The position numbers were made by a program, and so were the translations under genes. 64,000 nt of DNA, from assembly GCF_030849025.1 (NCBI RefSeq), contig NZ_CP118224.1, positions 101,001 through 165,000 of the forward strand, read 5' to 3'. Of this stretch, positions 33,888-43,364 are shown one piece after another. Source of the stretch: Oceanimonas pelagia (lineage in GTDB: Bacteria; Pseudomonadota; Gammaproteobacteria; Enterobacterales; Aeromonadaceae). How positions within the stretch are numbered: position 1 is the stretch's first letter; every line of letters begins with the position of its first letter. The notes below the pieces were generated by a model. It saw nothing but the letters and a program-made list of their open reading frames with translations, had not been told where the DNA came from and ran no database searches.

Positions 33888-35021
33888 ATGTCCGGATTGC
33901 TGCCCAATATCGACCCCGATGGCCTGCTGGAATATTCGGTGGTGTACACCGACCGGGCGCTCAACCATATGTCGGCGCGCTTTCAGCAGGTCATGAAGGA
34001 CATCTCCGCCAGCCTGAAAACGCTCTATCACGCCCATTCGGCGGTGATCGTGCCCGGCAGCGGCACCTTTGGCATGGAGGCCGTGGCTCGCCAGTTTGCT
34101 ACCGGCAAGCACTGCCTGGTGGTGCGCAACGGCTGGTTCAGCTATCGCTGGAGCCAGATCTTTGAAGCCGGCAGCATTCCGGCATCCGAAACCGTGCTCA
34201 AGGCCCGCGCCATAGAGCAGGGCCCGCAGGCCGCCATGGCGCCGGCGCCCATCGAGGAGGTGGTGGCCACCATTCGCGAGCAGAAACCCGATCTGGTGTT
34301 TGCCGCCCACGTGGAAACCGCTGCCGGCATGATGCTGCCCGACGACTACATTCGTGCCATGGCCGATGCCGTGCACGAGGTGGGTGGGTTGCTGGTGATC
34401 GACTGCATCGCCTCCGGCACCATCTGGGTGGACATGGACGCCTGCGGTGTCGACATTTTGCTGAGCGCGCCGCAAAAGGGCTGGAGCAGCTCGCCCTGCT
34501 GTGGTCTGGTGATGCTGAGCAAGCTGGCCCGGGAGCGTATCGACGGTACCCAGAGCAGCAGCTTTGCCATGGATCTGAAAAAGTGGCTGCAGATCATGGA
34601 AACCTACGAGCAGGGCGGCCATGCCTACCACGCCACCATGCCCACCGACGCCCTTACCGCGTTCCGCGATACCATTATCGAAAGCGAGGCAATGGGCTTT
34701 GCGGTGATGAAACAGCGTCAGCAAGAGCTGGGCGATCGCATCCGCGCCGTGCTGGCCGCACGAGGCATCAAGAGTGTAGCCGCCGACGGCTTTGCTGCGC
34801 CGGGCGTGGTGGTGTGCTACACCGACGACGCCGGCATCAAGAGCGGCAGCAAGTTTGCCGCCGAGGGTCTGCAGATCGCAGCCGGTGTGCCCCTGGCCTG
34901 CGACGAGCCCGCCGATTTCCAGACCTTCCGTCTGGGTCTGTTCGGTCTCGACAAACTGAAGGACGTGGATCGTACCGTGGCTACCTTTGAAGCCGCCCTG
35001 GACAGGGTGTTGCAAGCCTGA
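33888..35021 (+). CDS. Class V aminotransferase (alanine-glyoxylate aminotransferase family)
   Basis: ATG at 33888 has AGAGGTG before it; 377 residues. PLP enzyme of fold type I: SAVIVPGSGTFGMEAVARQF, GLLVIDCIASGTIWVDMDA, then SAPQKGWSSSPCCGLVML with the catalytic Lys. It resembles serine/alanine-glyoxylate and 2-aminoethylphosphonate aminotransferases but is not a plain PhnW. Its location 284 bp before phnC, on the same strand, suggests use of an aminophosphonate; that remains inference, because a terminator separates it from phnC. Confidence 0.85.
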   Translation: MSGLLPNIDPDGLLEYSVVYTDRALNHMSARFQQVMKDISASLKTLYHAHSAVIVPGSGTFGMEAVARQFATGKHCLVVRNGWFSYRWSQIFEAGSIPASETVLKARAIEQGPQAAMAPAPIEEVVATIREQKPDLVFAAHVETAAGMMLPDDYIRAMADAVHEVGGLLVIDCIASGTIWVDMDACGVDILLSAPQKGWSSSPCCGLVMLSKLARERIDGTQSSSFAMDLKKWLQIMETYEQGGHAYHATMPTDALTAFRDTIIESEAMGFAVMKQRQQELGDRIRAVLAARGIKSVAADGFAAPGVVVCYTDDAGIKSGSKFAAEGLQIAAGVPLACDEPADFQTFRLGLFGLDKLKDVDRTVATFEAALDRVLQA

Positions 35022-35043
35022 CGGATACCTGCCCGCCCCCGAT

Positions 35044-35070
35044 GCGAAGCCGCCCTTGAGGCGGCTTCGC
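35044..35070 (+). terminator. Terminator after the class V aminotransferase gene
   Basis: A perfect 11-bp stem GCGAAGCCGCC / GGCGGCTTCGC with a CTTGA loop, then CGTTTCT. Confidence 0.75.
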
Positions 35071-35126
35071 CGTTTCTGGCCGCCGTCCGCAGGGGAAAAC
35101 GGGTGAAGCTTTTTTGAAGGCTGCGG

Positions 35127-35188
35127 CTAGACAAGTCCCCCTCCTGTTTGGGGTTAAATTTATAAACTCTTTAATAACAGTGACTTGT
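35127..35188 (+). promoter_or_regulatory. Putative PhnF half-sites ahead of phnC
   Basis: CTAGACAAGT (35127-35136) equals the right half of the inverted repeat found before phnF, and ACTTGT (35183-35188) equals its left half. They lie 118-179 bp before phnC in an AT-rich promoter region containing TTTATAAACTCTTTAATAAC. Confidence 0.4.
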
Positions 35189-35305
35189 GCTTGTTTTGGA
35201 GAATGCACCAGTGTTCCGCTGCCATTTGGCTGACTTAATTCCTCAATAAAAGCGTCATCTTGGCTCAGCACCATGGCCCACGTATTCAACGTGAGGCCGC
35301 TGGCA

Positions 35306-36160
35306 ATGAACAACAACATCATTGAAGTCAGGTGTCTGAGCAAGACCTTCGACAACAAGAAAGCGCTGAAAAACATCAGCCTGGACATCGCCCACGCCGG
35401 GATCACCGCGCTGCTGGGCCCTTCCGGCTCGGGTAAATCCACCCTGCTGCGCCACCTGAGCGGGCTGGCGCTGTCCGACAAGAAGGACGGCACCGAAATC
35501 CGCGTCATGGGCGAACTGGTGCAGGCCCGGGGCCGGGCGGCGTCCGGCGTGCGCTGCTGCCGCGCCCGGGCCGGCTACATCTTTCAGCAGTTCAACCTGG
35601 TCAACCGTCTTAGCGTGTTGACCAACGTGCTGATCGGCGCCCTGGGCAGCACTGCCCGCTGGCGCACCCTGACCGGCCGCTTCACCGCCGAACAGCGCCG
35701 GCAGGCGATGCAGGCCCTGGAGCGGGTGGGCATGGCGGCCTTTGCCGGGCAGCGGGTGTCCACCCTGTCCGGCGGCCAGCAACAGCGGGTGGCCATTGCC
35801 CGCTCGCTGATGCAGCAGGCGCGCATTATTTTTGCCGATGAACCCATTGCCTCACTCGATCCCGAGTCGGCCCGCACCGTGATGGAACTGCTGCGCGACA
35901 TCAACGAACGTGAAGGCATTCCGGTGGTGGTCACCCTGCACCAGGTGGATTACGCGCTGAAATACTGCCAGCAGCTGGTGGCCCTGCGGGAAGGGGAAAT
36001 TTTTTATCAGGGCGCGGCGGATGCCATTACCTCCGAGGCCCTGACCGCCCTCTACGCCCGTTCACGACCGCTTTCTTCTGTGGCGGGAGCGGCAGACGCC
36101 GGCTCCCGGGCTTCTGCACTTTCCTTTGTAACCGGTTCAATTCAAGGACAACCGTCATGA
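35306..36160 (+). CDS. phnC: Phosphonate ABC transporter ATP-binding protein
   Basis: The 284-residue ATPase has Walker A GPSGSGKST, Q-loop IFQQFNLVNRLSV, signature LSGGQQQRVAIARSLM and Walker B IIFADEPIASLD. It powers phosphonate import with PhnD and PhnE. The start at 35306 is 10 bases from GAGG; a longer in-frame reading upstream lacks support. The C-terminal 25 residues are an alanine/serine-rich extension. It overlaps phnD by ATGA. Confidence 0.95.
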   Translation: MNNNIIEVRCLSKTFDNKKALKNISLDIAHAGITALLGPSGSGKSTLLRHLSGLALSDKKDGTEIRVMGELVQARGRAASGVRCCRARAGYIFQQFNLVNRLSVLTNVLIGALGSTARWRTLTGRFTAEQRRQAMQALERVGMAAFAGQRVSTLSGGQQQRVAIARSLMQQARIIFADEPIASLDPESARTVMELLRDINEREGIPVVVTLHQVDYALKYCQQLVALREGEIFYQGAADAITSEALTALYARSRPLSSVAGAADAGSRASALSFVTGSIQGQPS

Positions 36161-37146
36161 TGCATACCCTGAAAAAACTCGTGGGCGGAGCCGCCCTGCT
36201 GAGTGCCGCCGTGGCCGCACCGGTACAGGCGGATGACGCCGCACTGAAGACCCTGCACTTCGGCATTATCTCTACCGAGTCCCAGCAGAACCTCAAGCAG
36301 AGCTGGGAGCCCTTTCTGGCCGATATGGAAAAGCAGCTGGGGGTCGAGGTTGAAGCCTTCTTTGCCCCCGATTACGCCGGCATCATTCAGGGCATGCGCT
36401 TTGACAAGGTCGACATCGCCTGGCTCGGCAACAAATCGGCCATGGAGGCGGTGGACCGCGCCGGCGGCGAAATCTTCGCCCAGACCGTGCGTGCCGACGG
36501 TCAGCCCGGTTACTGGAGCCTGTTGATCGCCCACCAGGACAGCCCGCTCACCTCGGTGGACGACGTGCTGGCGCAACGCAAGGAGCTGGTGTTCGGCAAC
36601 GGCGATCCCAACTCCACCTCCGGCTTTCTGGTGCCGTCCTACTATGTGTTTGCCCAGAACGACGTTTCTCCCCAGGAGTTCAAGCGCACCCTGAATTCCA
36701 GCCACGAGGTCAATGTGTTCGCCGTGCTCAACAAGCAGGTGGACGTGGCCACCAACAACACCGAAAGCCTGGAGCGCTTTAGCGCACGGGAGCCGGAAAA
36801 AGCCAAGAACATCAAGGTGCTGTGGAAATCCCCGCTGATCCCCGCCGACCCCATCGTGTGGCGCAAGAGCCTGCCGGAAGCCACCAAGCAGGCGGTGTAC
36901 GACTTCTTTATGAATTACGGCCAGTCCGCCACTCCCGCGCAGCGGAACATCCTGGCGGCGCTGGACTGGAAGGGATTCAAGCCCTCCAGCGACCTGCAAC
37001 TGCTGCCCATTCGTCAGCTGGAGCTGTTCAAGGAGCTGAAGGTGATGGAAAACGACCAGGCCGATGCCGCCGACATCGCTCAGGTGGAAATGCAGCTGGC
37101 GGCGTTGAGCCGGCAGATGTCCGCCCTGGCGGCCATGAGCAACTAA
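36157..37146 (+). CDS. phnD: Phosphonate-binding periplasmic protein
   Basis: The 329-residue PhnD begins with a signal peptide (GGAALLSAAVAAPVQA) and then LHFGIISTESQQNLKQSWEP, the characteristic opening. Ligand-region elements YAGIIQGMRFDKVDIAWLGN and NGDPNSTSGFLVPSYY are intact. It captures phosphonates such as 2-aminoethylphosphonate for PhnC/PhnE. A strong hairpin follows its stop. Confidence 0.95.
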   Translation: MMHTLKKLVGGAALLSAAVAAPVQADDAALKTLHFGIISTESQQNLKQSWEPFLADMEKQLGVEVEAFFAPDYAGIIQGMRFDKVDIAWLGNKSAMEAVDRAGGEIFAQTVRADGQPGYWSLLIAHQDSPLTSVDDVLAQRKELVFGNGDPNSTSGFLVPSYYVFAQNDVSPQEFKRTLNSSHEVNVFAVLNKQVDVATNNTESLERFSAREPEKAKNIKVLWKSPLIPADPIVWRKSLPEATKQAVYDFFMNYGQSATPAQRNILAALDWKGFKPSSDLQLLPIRQLELFKELKVMENDQADAADIAQVEMQLAALSRQMSALAAMSN

Positions 37147-37154
37147 CGACCGGT

Positions 37155-37179
37155 GAAAGGCCGGTCCGGCCGGCCTTTC
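37155..37179 (+). promoter_or_regulatory. Intercistronic hairpin between phnD and phnE
   Basis: GAAAGGCCGG-TCCGG-CCGGCCTTTC is a perfect 10-bp stem in the 55-bp phnD-phnE gap. No T-run follows, so it more likely stabilises the phnD message or lowers distal expression than ends transcription fully. Confidence 0.6.
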
Positions 37180-37201
37180 TCGGTTATCGGAGACGATAAC
37201 A

Positions 37202-37987
37202 ATGAATACAGACGTTGTGACTCAGCCCGGCCCGGCCTTGCGCCTGTGGCAATGGGTGAAATGGATGCTGCTGGCCCTGGTGCTGGCCTGGGCCTGGCAG
37301 GGCGCGGAGATAAACCCCGCGCTGCTGGTGCGGGACGCGGGCAACATGGCCGAGCTGGCCGCCGGCTTTTTTCCGCCCGACTTTACCCACTGGCAGCTAT
37401 ACCTGAAAGAGACCCTGGTCACCCTGCAGGTGGCACTGTGGGGCACCCTGCTGGCCATTGTGCTGTCGGTGCCATTCGGTCTGCTGTGTGCCGAAAACCT
37501 GTTCCCGCAGTGGGTATGCCAGCCGATGCGCCGGCTGATGGACGCGGCCCGGGCCATTAACGAAATGGTATTCGCCATGTTGTTTGTGGTGGCGGTCGGG
37601 CTGGGCCCCTTCGCCGGCGTGCTGGCGCTGTTCGTGCATACCACAGGGGTGCTGTCGAAGCTGTTTTCCGAGGCGGTGGAAGCCATCGAACCCGGCCCCA
37701 TCGAGGGGGTGCGGGCCACCGGTGCCGGTAAGCTGGAAGAAATTATCTATGGCGTACTGCCCCAGGTAATGCCGCTGTGGATTTCCTACTCGCTCTATCG
37801 GTTTGAGTCCAATGTTCGCTCGGCCACGGTAGTGGGCATGGTGGGCGCCGGTGGTGTGGGGGTGCTGCTGTGGGAAGCCATTCGCAGTTTTCAGTTCGAG
37901 CAGACGGCCGCCATCATGGCCGTGGTGATTGTCACCGTCAGCCTGCTGGATTTCGCTTCCCAGTTTATTCGCAAGAAATACATCTGA
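37202..37987 (+). CDS. phnE: Phosphonate ABC transporter permease
   Basis: The 261-residue inner-membrane protein has about six helices and the ABC permease loop [20 protein letters not shown] that contacts Phn[21 protein letters not shown] is typical of PhnE. CGGAGACGATAACA precedes the ATG. A single permease gene is present, as expected for a homodimer. Confidence 0.94.
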   Translation: MNTDVVTQPGPALRLWQWVKWMLLALVLAWAWQGAEINPALLVRDAGNMAELAAGFFPPDFTHWQLYLKETLVTLQVALWGTLLAIVLSVPFGLLCAENLFPQWVCQPMRRLMDAARAINEMVFAMLFVVAVGLGPFAGVLALFVHTTGVLSKLFSEAVEAIEPGPIEGVRATGAGKLEEIIYGVLPQVMPLWISYSLYRFESNVRSATVVGMVGAGGVGVLLWEAIRSFQFEQTAAIMAVVIVTVSLLDFASQFIRKKYI

Positions 37988-37998
37988 TTTATTTGCGC

Positions 37999-38018
37999 CC
38001 ACTTGTCTAGATAAGTGG
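37999..38018 (+). promoter_or_regulatory. 20-bp inverted repeat, probable PhnF operator
   Basis: CCACTTGTCTAGATAAGTGG is palindromic except for one symmetric mismatch pair. It lies 67 bp before phnF. GntR/HutC-type PhnF proteins bind sites with a central TCTAGA core, so autoregulation and control of the downstream C-P lyase genes is likely. Confidence 0.7.
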
Positions 38019-38084
38019 CGAATAACAAGAAGGTGCGGGCGTTATTTCCTGGAACCAGAGCGTTTAACAGGTCGGAGGAATGCA

Positions 38085-38780
38085 ATGAAGGTGTATCTGA
38101 CGATTAGCCGGCAGCTGGAAGTGGATATTCGGGACTATTTCAGTCCGGGGGATTATCTGCCGCCGGAAGCCCGGCTGGCGGAACGTTTCGGGGTGAACCG
38201 GCATACGGTCAGGCGGGCCATTGACGAGCTGGTGGCCAATGGGCTGGTTCAGCGTCATCAGGGCAAGGGCAACATGGTGCTGCACCAGCCTCAACCGTAC
38301 CGCCTGCATGAGGGCGCACACTTTACCGGCTGCCTGCTGGAGCAGGGCGCACTGCCCAGCAGCCGGGTAACCGGCGCCCGGCTGATAGCGGCCAGTGACA
38401 AGCTGGCCCGGGAATTACGCATCGAGCCGGAGCAAAAGATTATTCACCTGCAGACCTTGCGGCACATGGAAGGCATTCCCCGCTGTGTGATTAATCACTA
38501 CCTGAGTGATCCGCAATGGTGGCCGGCAGTAAAACATTTTCAGCAGGGCTCCTTACACGGTTTTTTAAAGCGGGCGCTGTCGCTGGAATTAAAACGGGAG
38601 TCCACCCGGCTGGGGGCCAGGATGCCTTCCGGTGAAGAATGCCGGTTATTGCAAATCAACAAGTCGGTTCCGGTAATGCGCATCAAAACCCGGAACCAGT
38701 TAAAGGGCTCGAACCGTATTGCGGAGTATTCCGTCAGTTCGGCCCGGGCCGATTTAATCGAGTATGTCGTGGAGCATTGA
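38085..38780 (+). CDS. phnF: Phosphonate utilisation regulator, GntR/HutC family
   Basis: GGAGGAATGCA precedes the ATG; 231 residues. An N-terminal winged helix-turn-helix (YLPPEARLAERFGVNRHTVR then RAIDELVANGLVQRHQGKG) is joined to a UTRA ligand domain. It is a predicted repressor of the phn genes. It lies between the transporter genes and the C-P lyase core as in E. coli, and its stop is directly followed by the phnG start. Confidence 0.93.
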   Translation: MKVYLTISRQLEVDIRDYFSPGDYLPPEARLAERFGVNRHTVRRAIDELVANGLVQRHQGKGNMVLHQPQPYRLHEGAHFTGCLLEQGALPSSRVTGARLIAASDKLARELRIEPEQKIIHLQTLRHMEGIPRCVINHYLSDPQWWPAVKHFQQGSLHGFLKRALSLELKRESTRLGARMPSGEECRLLQINKSVPVMRIKTRNQLKGSNRIAEYSVSSARADLIEYVVEH

Positions 38781-39224
38781 ATGAATACAGCACAACGCAA
38801 GCAATGGATGTCGGTGCTGGCGCGCGCCCCCTGGCGCGAGCTGGAATCCCGCTGGCAGGCGCTGGCCCTGGCGCCCGACTATGAACTGATCCGGGCACCG
38901 GAGGTGGGCCTGGCCCAGGTGCGGGCACGCATGGGCGCCACCGGCAGCCAGTTCAATCTGGGCGACACCACCATTACCCGGGCGGTGGTCAGGCTGGCCG
39001 GCGGTGCGCTGGGCTACAGCTATGTGCGTGGCCGCAACAAGGCCCATGCCGAGCTGGCCGCAGTGATCGACGGCCTGATGCAGAGCCCCGAGACCGGCGA
39101 GCGGCTGAGCCGGGAGCTGATTGTACCGCTGGCCGCGCACAGGGCCGAGCAGGAGGAGCTGCGCCGCCGGCAGGTGGCGGCCAGCAAGGTGGACTTTTTT
39201 ACCATGGTGCGGGGAGAAGACTGA
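38781..39224 (+). CDS. phnG: C-P lyase complex subunit PhnG
   Basis: The 147-residue subunit matches E. coli PhnG length (150). It contains LIRAPEVGLAQVRARMGATG, FNLGDTTITRAVVRLAGGA and GYSYVRGRNKAHAELAAVID. Within the PhnG2H2I2J2 core it supports PhnI in making the ribose-triphosphate phosphonate intermediate. It begins right at the phnF stop and overlaps phnH by one base. Confidence 0.95.
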   Translation: MNTAQRKQWMSVLARAPWRELESRWQALALAPDYELIRAPEVGLAQVRARMGATGSQFNLGDTTITRAVVRLAGGALGYSYVRGRNKAHAELAAVIDGLMQSPETGERLSRELIVPLAAHRAEQEELRRRQVAASKVDFFTMVRGED

Positions 39225-39820
39225 TGACCACCATTACCACGGCCTTTGCCGATGCCGTACACGACAGTCAGACCTGCTTTCGTCGCCTGCTGACCGCCAT
39301 GGCGGAGCCGGGCACGCGGGTGCAACTGGATCGTGCCCATGCCTTTGGCGCCCTGAGCGCCGGTGCCGTGCAGGTGTTGCTGACCCTGGCCGACCATCAT
39401 ACCCGGTTGTGGTTGTCACCCAGCCTGAGTGCCGATCAGGTCGTTCTCGACAATCTGCGTTTTCACGTCGGCGCACCGCTGGTGAATGAGCCGGCCCAGG
39501 CCGACTTTGCGGTGCTGTCCCGGACGGATCTGCACGCCTGCGAAACCGTGCTGCCGGCGCTGCCGGCGGGCACCGAGGAATACCCGGATCAGGGCGCGAC
39601 CCTGGTGGTGGAAACCGACTCACTGGACGACGGCGTGGCCGCCGTACTGTCGGGGCCCGGTATTCCCGGGCAGCGTTCCGTGTGCCTGGGCAGCCTGCCG
39701 CCGGCCCTGGTGCGCTGGCTGAGCGAGCGGGATCCGCGTTCGCCCCTGGGTGTTGACCTGATATTCGTTTGTGAGCGCGAGCTGATTGCGACTCCCCGTT
39801 CAACCCGAGTGGAGGTGTAA
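39224..39820 (+). CDS. phnH: C-P lyase complex subunit PhnH
   Basis: The 198-residue PhnH starts with AFADAVHDSQTCFRRLLTAM and has EPGTRVQL and SVCLGSLPPALVRWLSERD, typical of the family. PhnH dimerises in the core complex and is needed for phosphonate breakdown. Translational coupling with phnG is shown by the TGATG junction. Confidence 0.95.
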   Translation: MTTITTAFADAVHDSQTCFRRLLTAMAEPGTRVQLDRAHAFGALSAGAVQVLLTLADHHTRLWLSPSLSADQVVLDNLRFHVGAPLVNEPAQADFAVLSRTDLHACETVLPALPAGTEEYPDQGATLVVETDSLDDGVAAVLSGPGIPGQRSVCLGSLPPALVRWLSERDPRSPLGVDLIFVCERELIATPRSTRVEV

Positions 39821-39823
39821 CCC

Positions 39824-40924
39824 ATGTATGTAGCAGTCAAGGGGGGCGAGAAAGCCATCGCCGCCGCCCACCAGTTGCAGGCGCAGAAGCGCCGCGGCGA
39901 CACCGATCAGCCCGAACTCAGCGTGGCCCAGGTGGAACAACAGCTTGCCGGCGCCGTGGACCGGGTGATGACCGAGGGCGGTATTTACGACAAGGAGCTG
40001 GCGGCGCTGGCGGTGAAACAGGCCGGCGGCGATCTGGTGGAAGCCATTTTCCTGTTGCGGGCCTACCGCACCACGCTGCCGCGGCTGGCGGTGACCGAGC
40101 CGGTGGACACCGCCCGCATGCGCATCGAGCGCCGCATCTCGGCCACCTACAAGGACTTGCCCGGTGGCCAGGTGCTGGGTCCGACCTATGACTACACCCA
40201 CCGCCTGCTGGACTTTGCCCTGCTGGCCGAGGGCGAGCATCCCGGCCCGGCGCCGGTGGTGACCGAGGCCGAGCCCTGCCCGCAGGTGTCGGCCATGCTG
40301 GAGCGGCAGCAGTTGCTGGTGGCGGAGCGTGATGGTGGCGCTGAGCCCGCCGATGTCACCATGACCCCGGTGACCTTTCCCTGCGAGCGCTCCGCCCGGC
40401 TGCAGCAGCTGGTGCGCGGCGACGAGGGCTTCTTGCTGGCGCTGGGCTATTCCACCCAGCGCGGCTATGGCCGCAATCACCCCTTTGCCGGCGAGATCCG
40501 CTCCGGCGAGGTGACGCTGGAGCTGGTGCCCGAGGAATTGGGCTTTGCCATCGAGATCGGCGATATCGAGCTGACCGAGTGCCAGATGATTAACGGTTTT
40601 ACCGGCGACAAGCGGCACAAGCCGGCCTTTACCCGCGGCTATGGCCTGACCTTTGGCTTTGGCGAGCGCAAGGCGATGTCGATGGCGCTGGTGGACCGGG
40701 CGCTGCAGGCCCCGGAATACGACGAGCAGGTGGCCGGCCCGGCCCAGGACGAGGAGTTTGTGCTGGCCCATGCCGACAACGTGGAGGCGGCGGGTTTTGT
40801 GTCGCACCTCAAGCTGCCCCATTACGTTGATTTCCAGGCCGAGCTGGAGCTGCTGCGCCGCATGCGCAGGGAACATGAACAGGCGCAGGGCGCCAATGCC
40901 GGTGAACAGGGGGAGCAAGCATGA
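39824..40924 (+). CDS. phnI: C-P lyase complex subunit PhnI
   Basis: The 366-residue protein begins MYVAVKGGEKAIAAAHQLQA, as in all PhnI, and carries SATYKDLPGGQVLGPTYDYT and the QRGYGRNHPFAGEIRSGEV block. PhnI is the nucleosidase that displaces adenine from ATP with the phosphonate, aided by PhnG, H and L. GGAGGT precedes the ATG; it overlaps phnJ by ATGA. Confidence 0.96.
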   Translation: MYVAVKGGEKAIAAAHQLQAQKRRGDTDQPELSVAQVEQQLAGAVDRVMTEGGIYDKELAALAVKQAGGDLVEAIFLLRAYRTTLPRLAVTEPVDTARMRIERRISATYKDLPGGQVLGPTYDYTHRLLDFALLAEGEHPGPAPVVTEAEPCPQVSAMLERQQLLVAERDGGAEPADVTMTPVTFPCERSARLQQLVRGDEGFLLALGYSTQRGYGRNHPFAGEIRSGEVTLELVPEELGFAIEIGDIELTECQMINGFTGDKRHKPAFTRGYGLTFGFGERKAMSMALVDRALQAPEYDEQVAGPAQDEEFVLAHADNVEAAGFVSHLKLPHYVDFQAELELLRRMRREHEQAQGANAGEQGEQA

Positions 40925-41778
40925 ACACCCAGCACGACACTCAGCACCAGGGCTACAACTACGCCTACCTGGATGAACAGACCAAGCGCATGATCCGGCG
41001 GGCGCTGCTCAAGGCGGTGGCCATTCCCGGTTATCAGGTGCCCTTTGGCGGCCGGGAAATGCCCATGCCCTATGGCTGGGGCACCGGCGGCGTGCAGCTG
41101 ACCGCGGCGCTGATCGGCCGGGATGACACCCTCAAGGTGATCGATCAGGGTGCCGACGACACCACCAATGCGGTGTCCATTCGCGCCTTCTTTGAGAAGG
41201 TGGCCGATGTCAGCACCACCGAGGTGACCACCGAGGCAAGCCTGATCCAGACCCGTCACCGCATTCCCGAAACACCGCTGCAGCCGGGTCAGATCCTGGT
41301 GTATCAGGTGCCCATTCCCGAGCCGCTGCGCTTTATCGAGCCGCGGGAAACCGAGACCCGCAAAATGCACGCGCTGGAGGAATACGGCATCATGCACGTC
41401 AAGCTGTACGAGGACATCGCCCGCTACGGCCAGATTGCCACCGCCTATGCCTATCCGGTGCGGGTCAATGAGCGTTACATCATGGATCCGTCGCCGATCC
41501 CCAAGTTCGACAATCCCAAGATGGACATGATGCCGGCGCTGCAGCTGTTTGGCGCCGGCCGGGAAAAGCGCATCTACGCCATTCCGCCCTACACCCGGGT
41601 CACCAGCCTGGACTTTGACGACCATCCCTTTGAAGTGCAGCAGTGGGACGAGCCCTGCGATATCTGCGGCGCCACCGACAGCTTCCTCGACGAGGTGGTG
41701 ACCGACGATCAGGGCAGCCGGGTCTTTATTTGTTCCGATACCGACTATTGCCGTCAGCAGCTGGAGCAGCAGGCATGA
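40921..41778 (+). CDS. phnJ: C-P lyase PhnJ (radical SAM)
   Basis: This 285-residue catalytic subunit breaks the carbon-phosphorus bond using a 4Fe-4S cluster and SAM. The cysteines are conserved: C246, C249, C271 and C277, each offset by +5 from the E. coli C241, C244, C266 and C272, and the glycyl-radical site is G37 in AIPGYQVPFGG. The enzyme should therefore be active. It overlaps phnK by ATGA. Confidence 0.96.
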   Translation: MNTQHDTQHQGYNYAYLDEQTKRMIRRALLKAVAIPGYQVPFGGREMPMPYGWGTGGVQLTAALIGRDDTLKVIDQGADDTTNAVSIRAFFEKVADVSTTEVTTEASLIQTRHRIPETPLQPGQILVYQVPIPEPLRFIEPRETETRKMHALEEYGIMHVKLYEDIARYGQIATAYAYPVRVNERYIMDPSPIPKFDNPKMDMMPALQLFGAGREKRIYAIPPYTRVTSLDFDDHPFEVQQWDEPCDICGATDSFLDEVVTDDQGSRVFICSDTDYCRQQLEQQA

Positions 41779-42632
41779 ACCAACACACCCTATTCATGGC
41801 GGGAGACACTGACATGACACCGCAACAGGCCACCGTTCAGCTGCCGGAGCAGGCGCTGCTGTCGGTACGCAACCTGACCAAACTGTACGCCCCGGGCAAG
41901 GGCTTTGCCGAGGTATCCTTTGATCTGTACCCCGGCGAAGTGCTGGGCATCGTCGGCGAGTCCGGCTCCGGCAAGAGCACCCTGCTGCGGGCCATTTCCG
42001 GCCGGCTGGCGCCGGACGACGGCGAGGTGCTGTATCTGCGCGGCGGTGCCGGCAGCCAGCTGGCGCAGGTGGTGAGCCTGTATGAGATGGCCGAAAGCCA
42101 GCGCCGCCAGCTGCTGCGCACCGACTGGGGGGTGGTGCATCAGCACCCCCTCGACGGTCTGCGCCCGCGGGTATCGGCCGGCGGCAACATCGGCGAGCGA
42201 CTGATGGCGGTGGGCCAGCGTCATTACGGCAACATTCGCGAGCGAGCGCTGCAATGGCTTGAGGATGTGGAGATCCCCGCCGATCGCATCGATGACCTGC
42301 CGGTGACCTTTTCCGGCGGCATGCAGCAGCGGTTGCAGATCGCCCGCAACCTGGTCACCCATCCCAGACTGATCTTCATGGACGAGCCAACCGGCGGCCT
42401 GGACGTGTCGGTGCAGGCCCGCTTGCTGGATCTGCTGCGCCGGCTGGTGTCCGAGCTGGGGCTGGCGGTGATCATCGTGACCCACGATCTGGCGGTGGCG
42501 CGGCTGTTGTCGCACCGGCTGATGGTGATGAAACAGAGCCGGGTGGTGGAAACCGGGCTCACCGATCAGGTGCTCGACGACCCCCAGCACCCCTATACCC
42601 AGTTACTCGTGTCTTCCGTACTGCAAAGCTAG
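41775..42632 (+). CDS. phnK: C-P lyase system ABC-type protein PhnK
   Basis: From the ATGA overlap the product is 285 residues; ATG 41814 with GGGAG upstream would give 272, closer to E. coli PhnK (252). Walker [10 protein letters not shown], signature [20 protein letters not shown] and Walker [13 protein letters not shown] are intact, and [20 protein letters not shown] is diagnostic. PhnK binds the core complex at PhnJ and is required in vivo. Confidence 0.95.
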   Translation: MNQHTLFMAGDTDMTPQQATVQLPEQALLSVRNLTKLYAPGKGFAEVSFDLYPGEVLGIVGESGSGKSTLLRAISGRLAPDDGEVLYLRGGAGSQLAQVVSLYEMAESQRRQLLRTDWGVVHQHPLDGLRPRVSAGGNIGERLMAVGQRHYGNIRERALQWLEDVEIPADRIDDLPVTFSGGMQQRLQIARNLVTHPRLIFMDEPTGGLDVSVQARLLDLLRRLVSELGLAVIIVTHDLAVARLLSHRLMVMKQSRVVETGLTDQVLDDPQHPYTQLLVSSVLQS

Positions 42633-42640
42633 GAGCCGTC

Positions 42641-43351
42641 ATGACCCTTGCACTGAAAGTTTCCGACGTTCACAAGACCTTTGTGCTGCATAACCAGAAC
42701 GGCATTCGCCTGCCGGTGCTGGCCGGCGCGTCCCTGAGTGTGGCGGCGGGAGAATGCGTGGTGCTGCACGGCCGCTCCGGCAGCGGCAAGTCCACCCTGC
42801 TGCGCACCCTGTACGGCAACTACCTCACCGATACCGGCCATATCGAGGTGATGCATCAGGGCCAGTGGCTGGACATGACCCGGGCCAGCCCGCGTGCCCT
42901 GGTGAACGTGCGCCGCCAGACCATTGGCTGGGTCAGCCAGTTTTTGCGGGTGATCCCCCGCATCAGCGCTCTGGAAGTGGTGATGCAACCGATGATCGAG
43001 CAGGGCGGCGAGCGGGCCGAGGCCAGGCGCCGGGCCGAGCACCTGCTGACCCGGCTCAATGTGCCCGAGCACCTGTGGCAGCTGGCGCCGGCCACCTTTT
43101 CCGGCGGCGAGCAGCAGCGGGTGAACATCGCCCGGGGCTTTATCGCCGACTACCCGGTGCTGCTGCTCGATGAGCCGACCGCTTCGCTCGACGCCGTCAA
43201 CCGGGCGGTGGTGGTGGAGCTTATTCACGAGGCCAAGGCCCGGGGCGCCGCCATTGTCGGCATTTTTCACGACGAGGACGTGCGCGAGCAGGTGGCCGAT
43301 CGTCTTTATGATATTCAGTCCCGCGCCGACAGCCGGCCGGTAATGCAGTAA
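42641..43351 (+). CDS. phnL: C-P lyase system ABC-type protein PhnL
   Basis: The 236-residue ATPase has Walker [30 protein letters not shown], signature [16 protein letters not shown] and Walker [13 protein letters not shown]. It acts with PhnK and PhnI in the C-P lyase machinery rather than in transport. It is 8 bp after phnK. Confidence 0.95.
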   Translation: MTLALKVSDVHKTFVLHNQNGIRLPVLAGASLSVAAGECVVLHGRSGSGKSTLLRTLYGNYLTDTGHIEVMHQGQWLDMTRASPRALVNVRRQTIGWVSQFLRVIPRISALEVVMQPMIEQGGERAEARRRAEHLLTRLNVPEHLWQLAPATFSGGEQQRVNIARGFIADYPVLLLDEPTASLDAVNRAVVVELIHEAKARGAAIVGIFHDEDVREQVADRLYDIQSRADSRPVMQ

Positions 43352-43364
43352 GGGGAGTGAGAGC

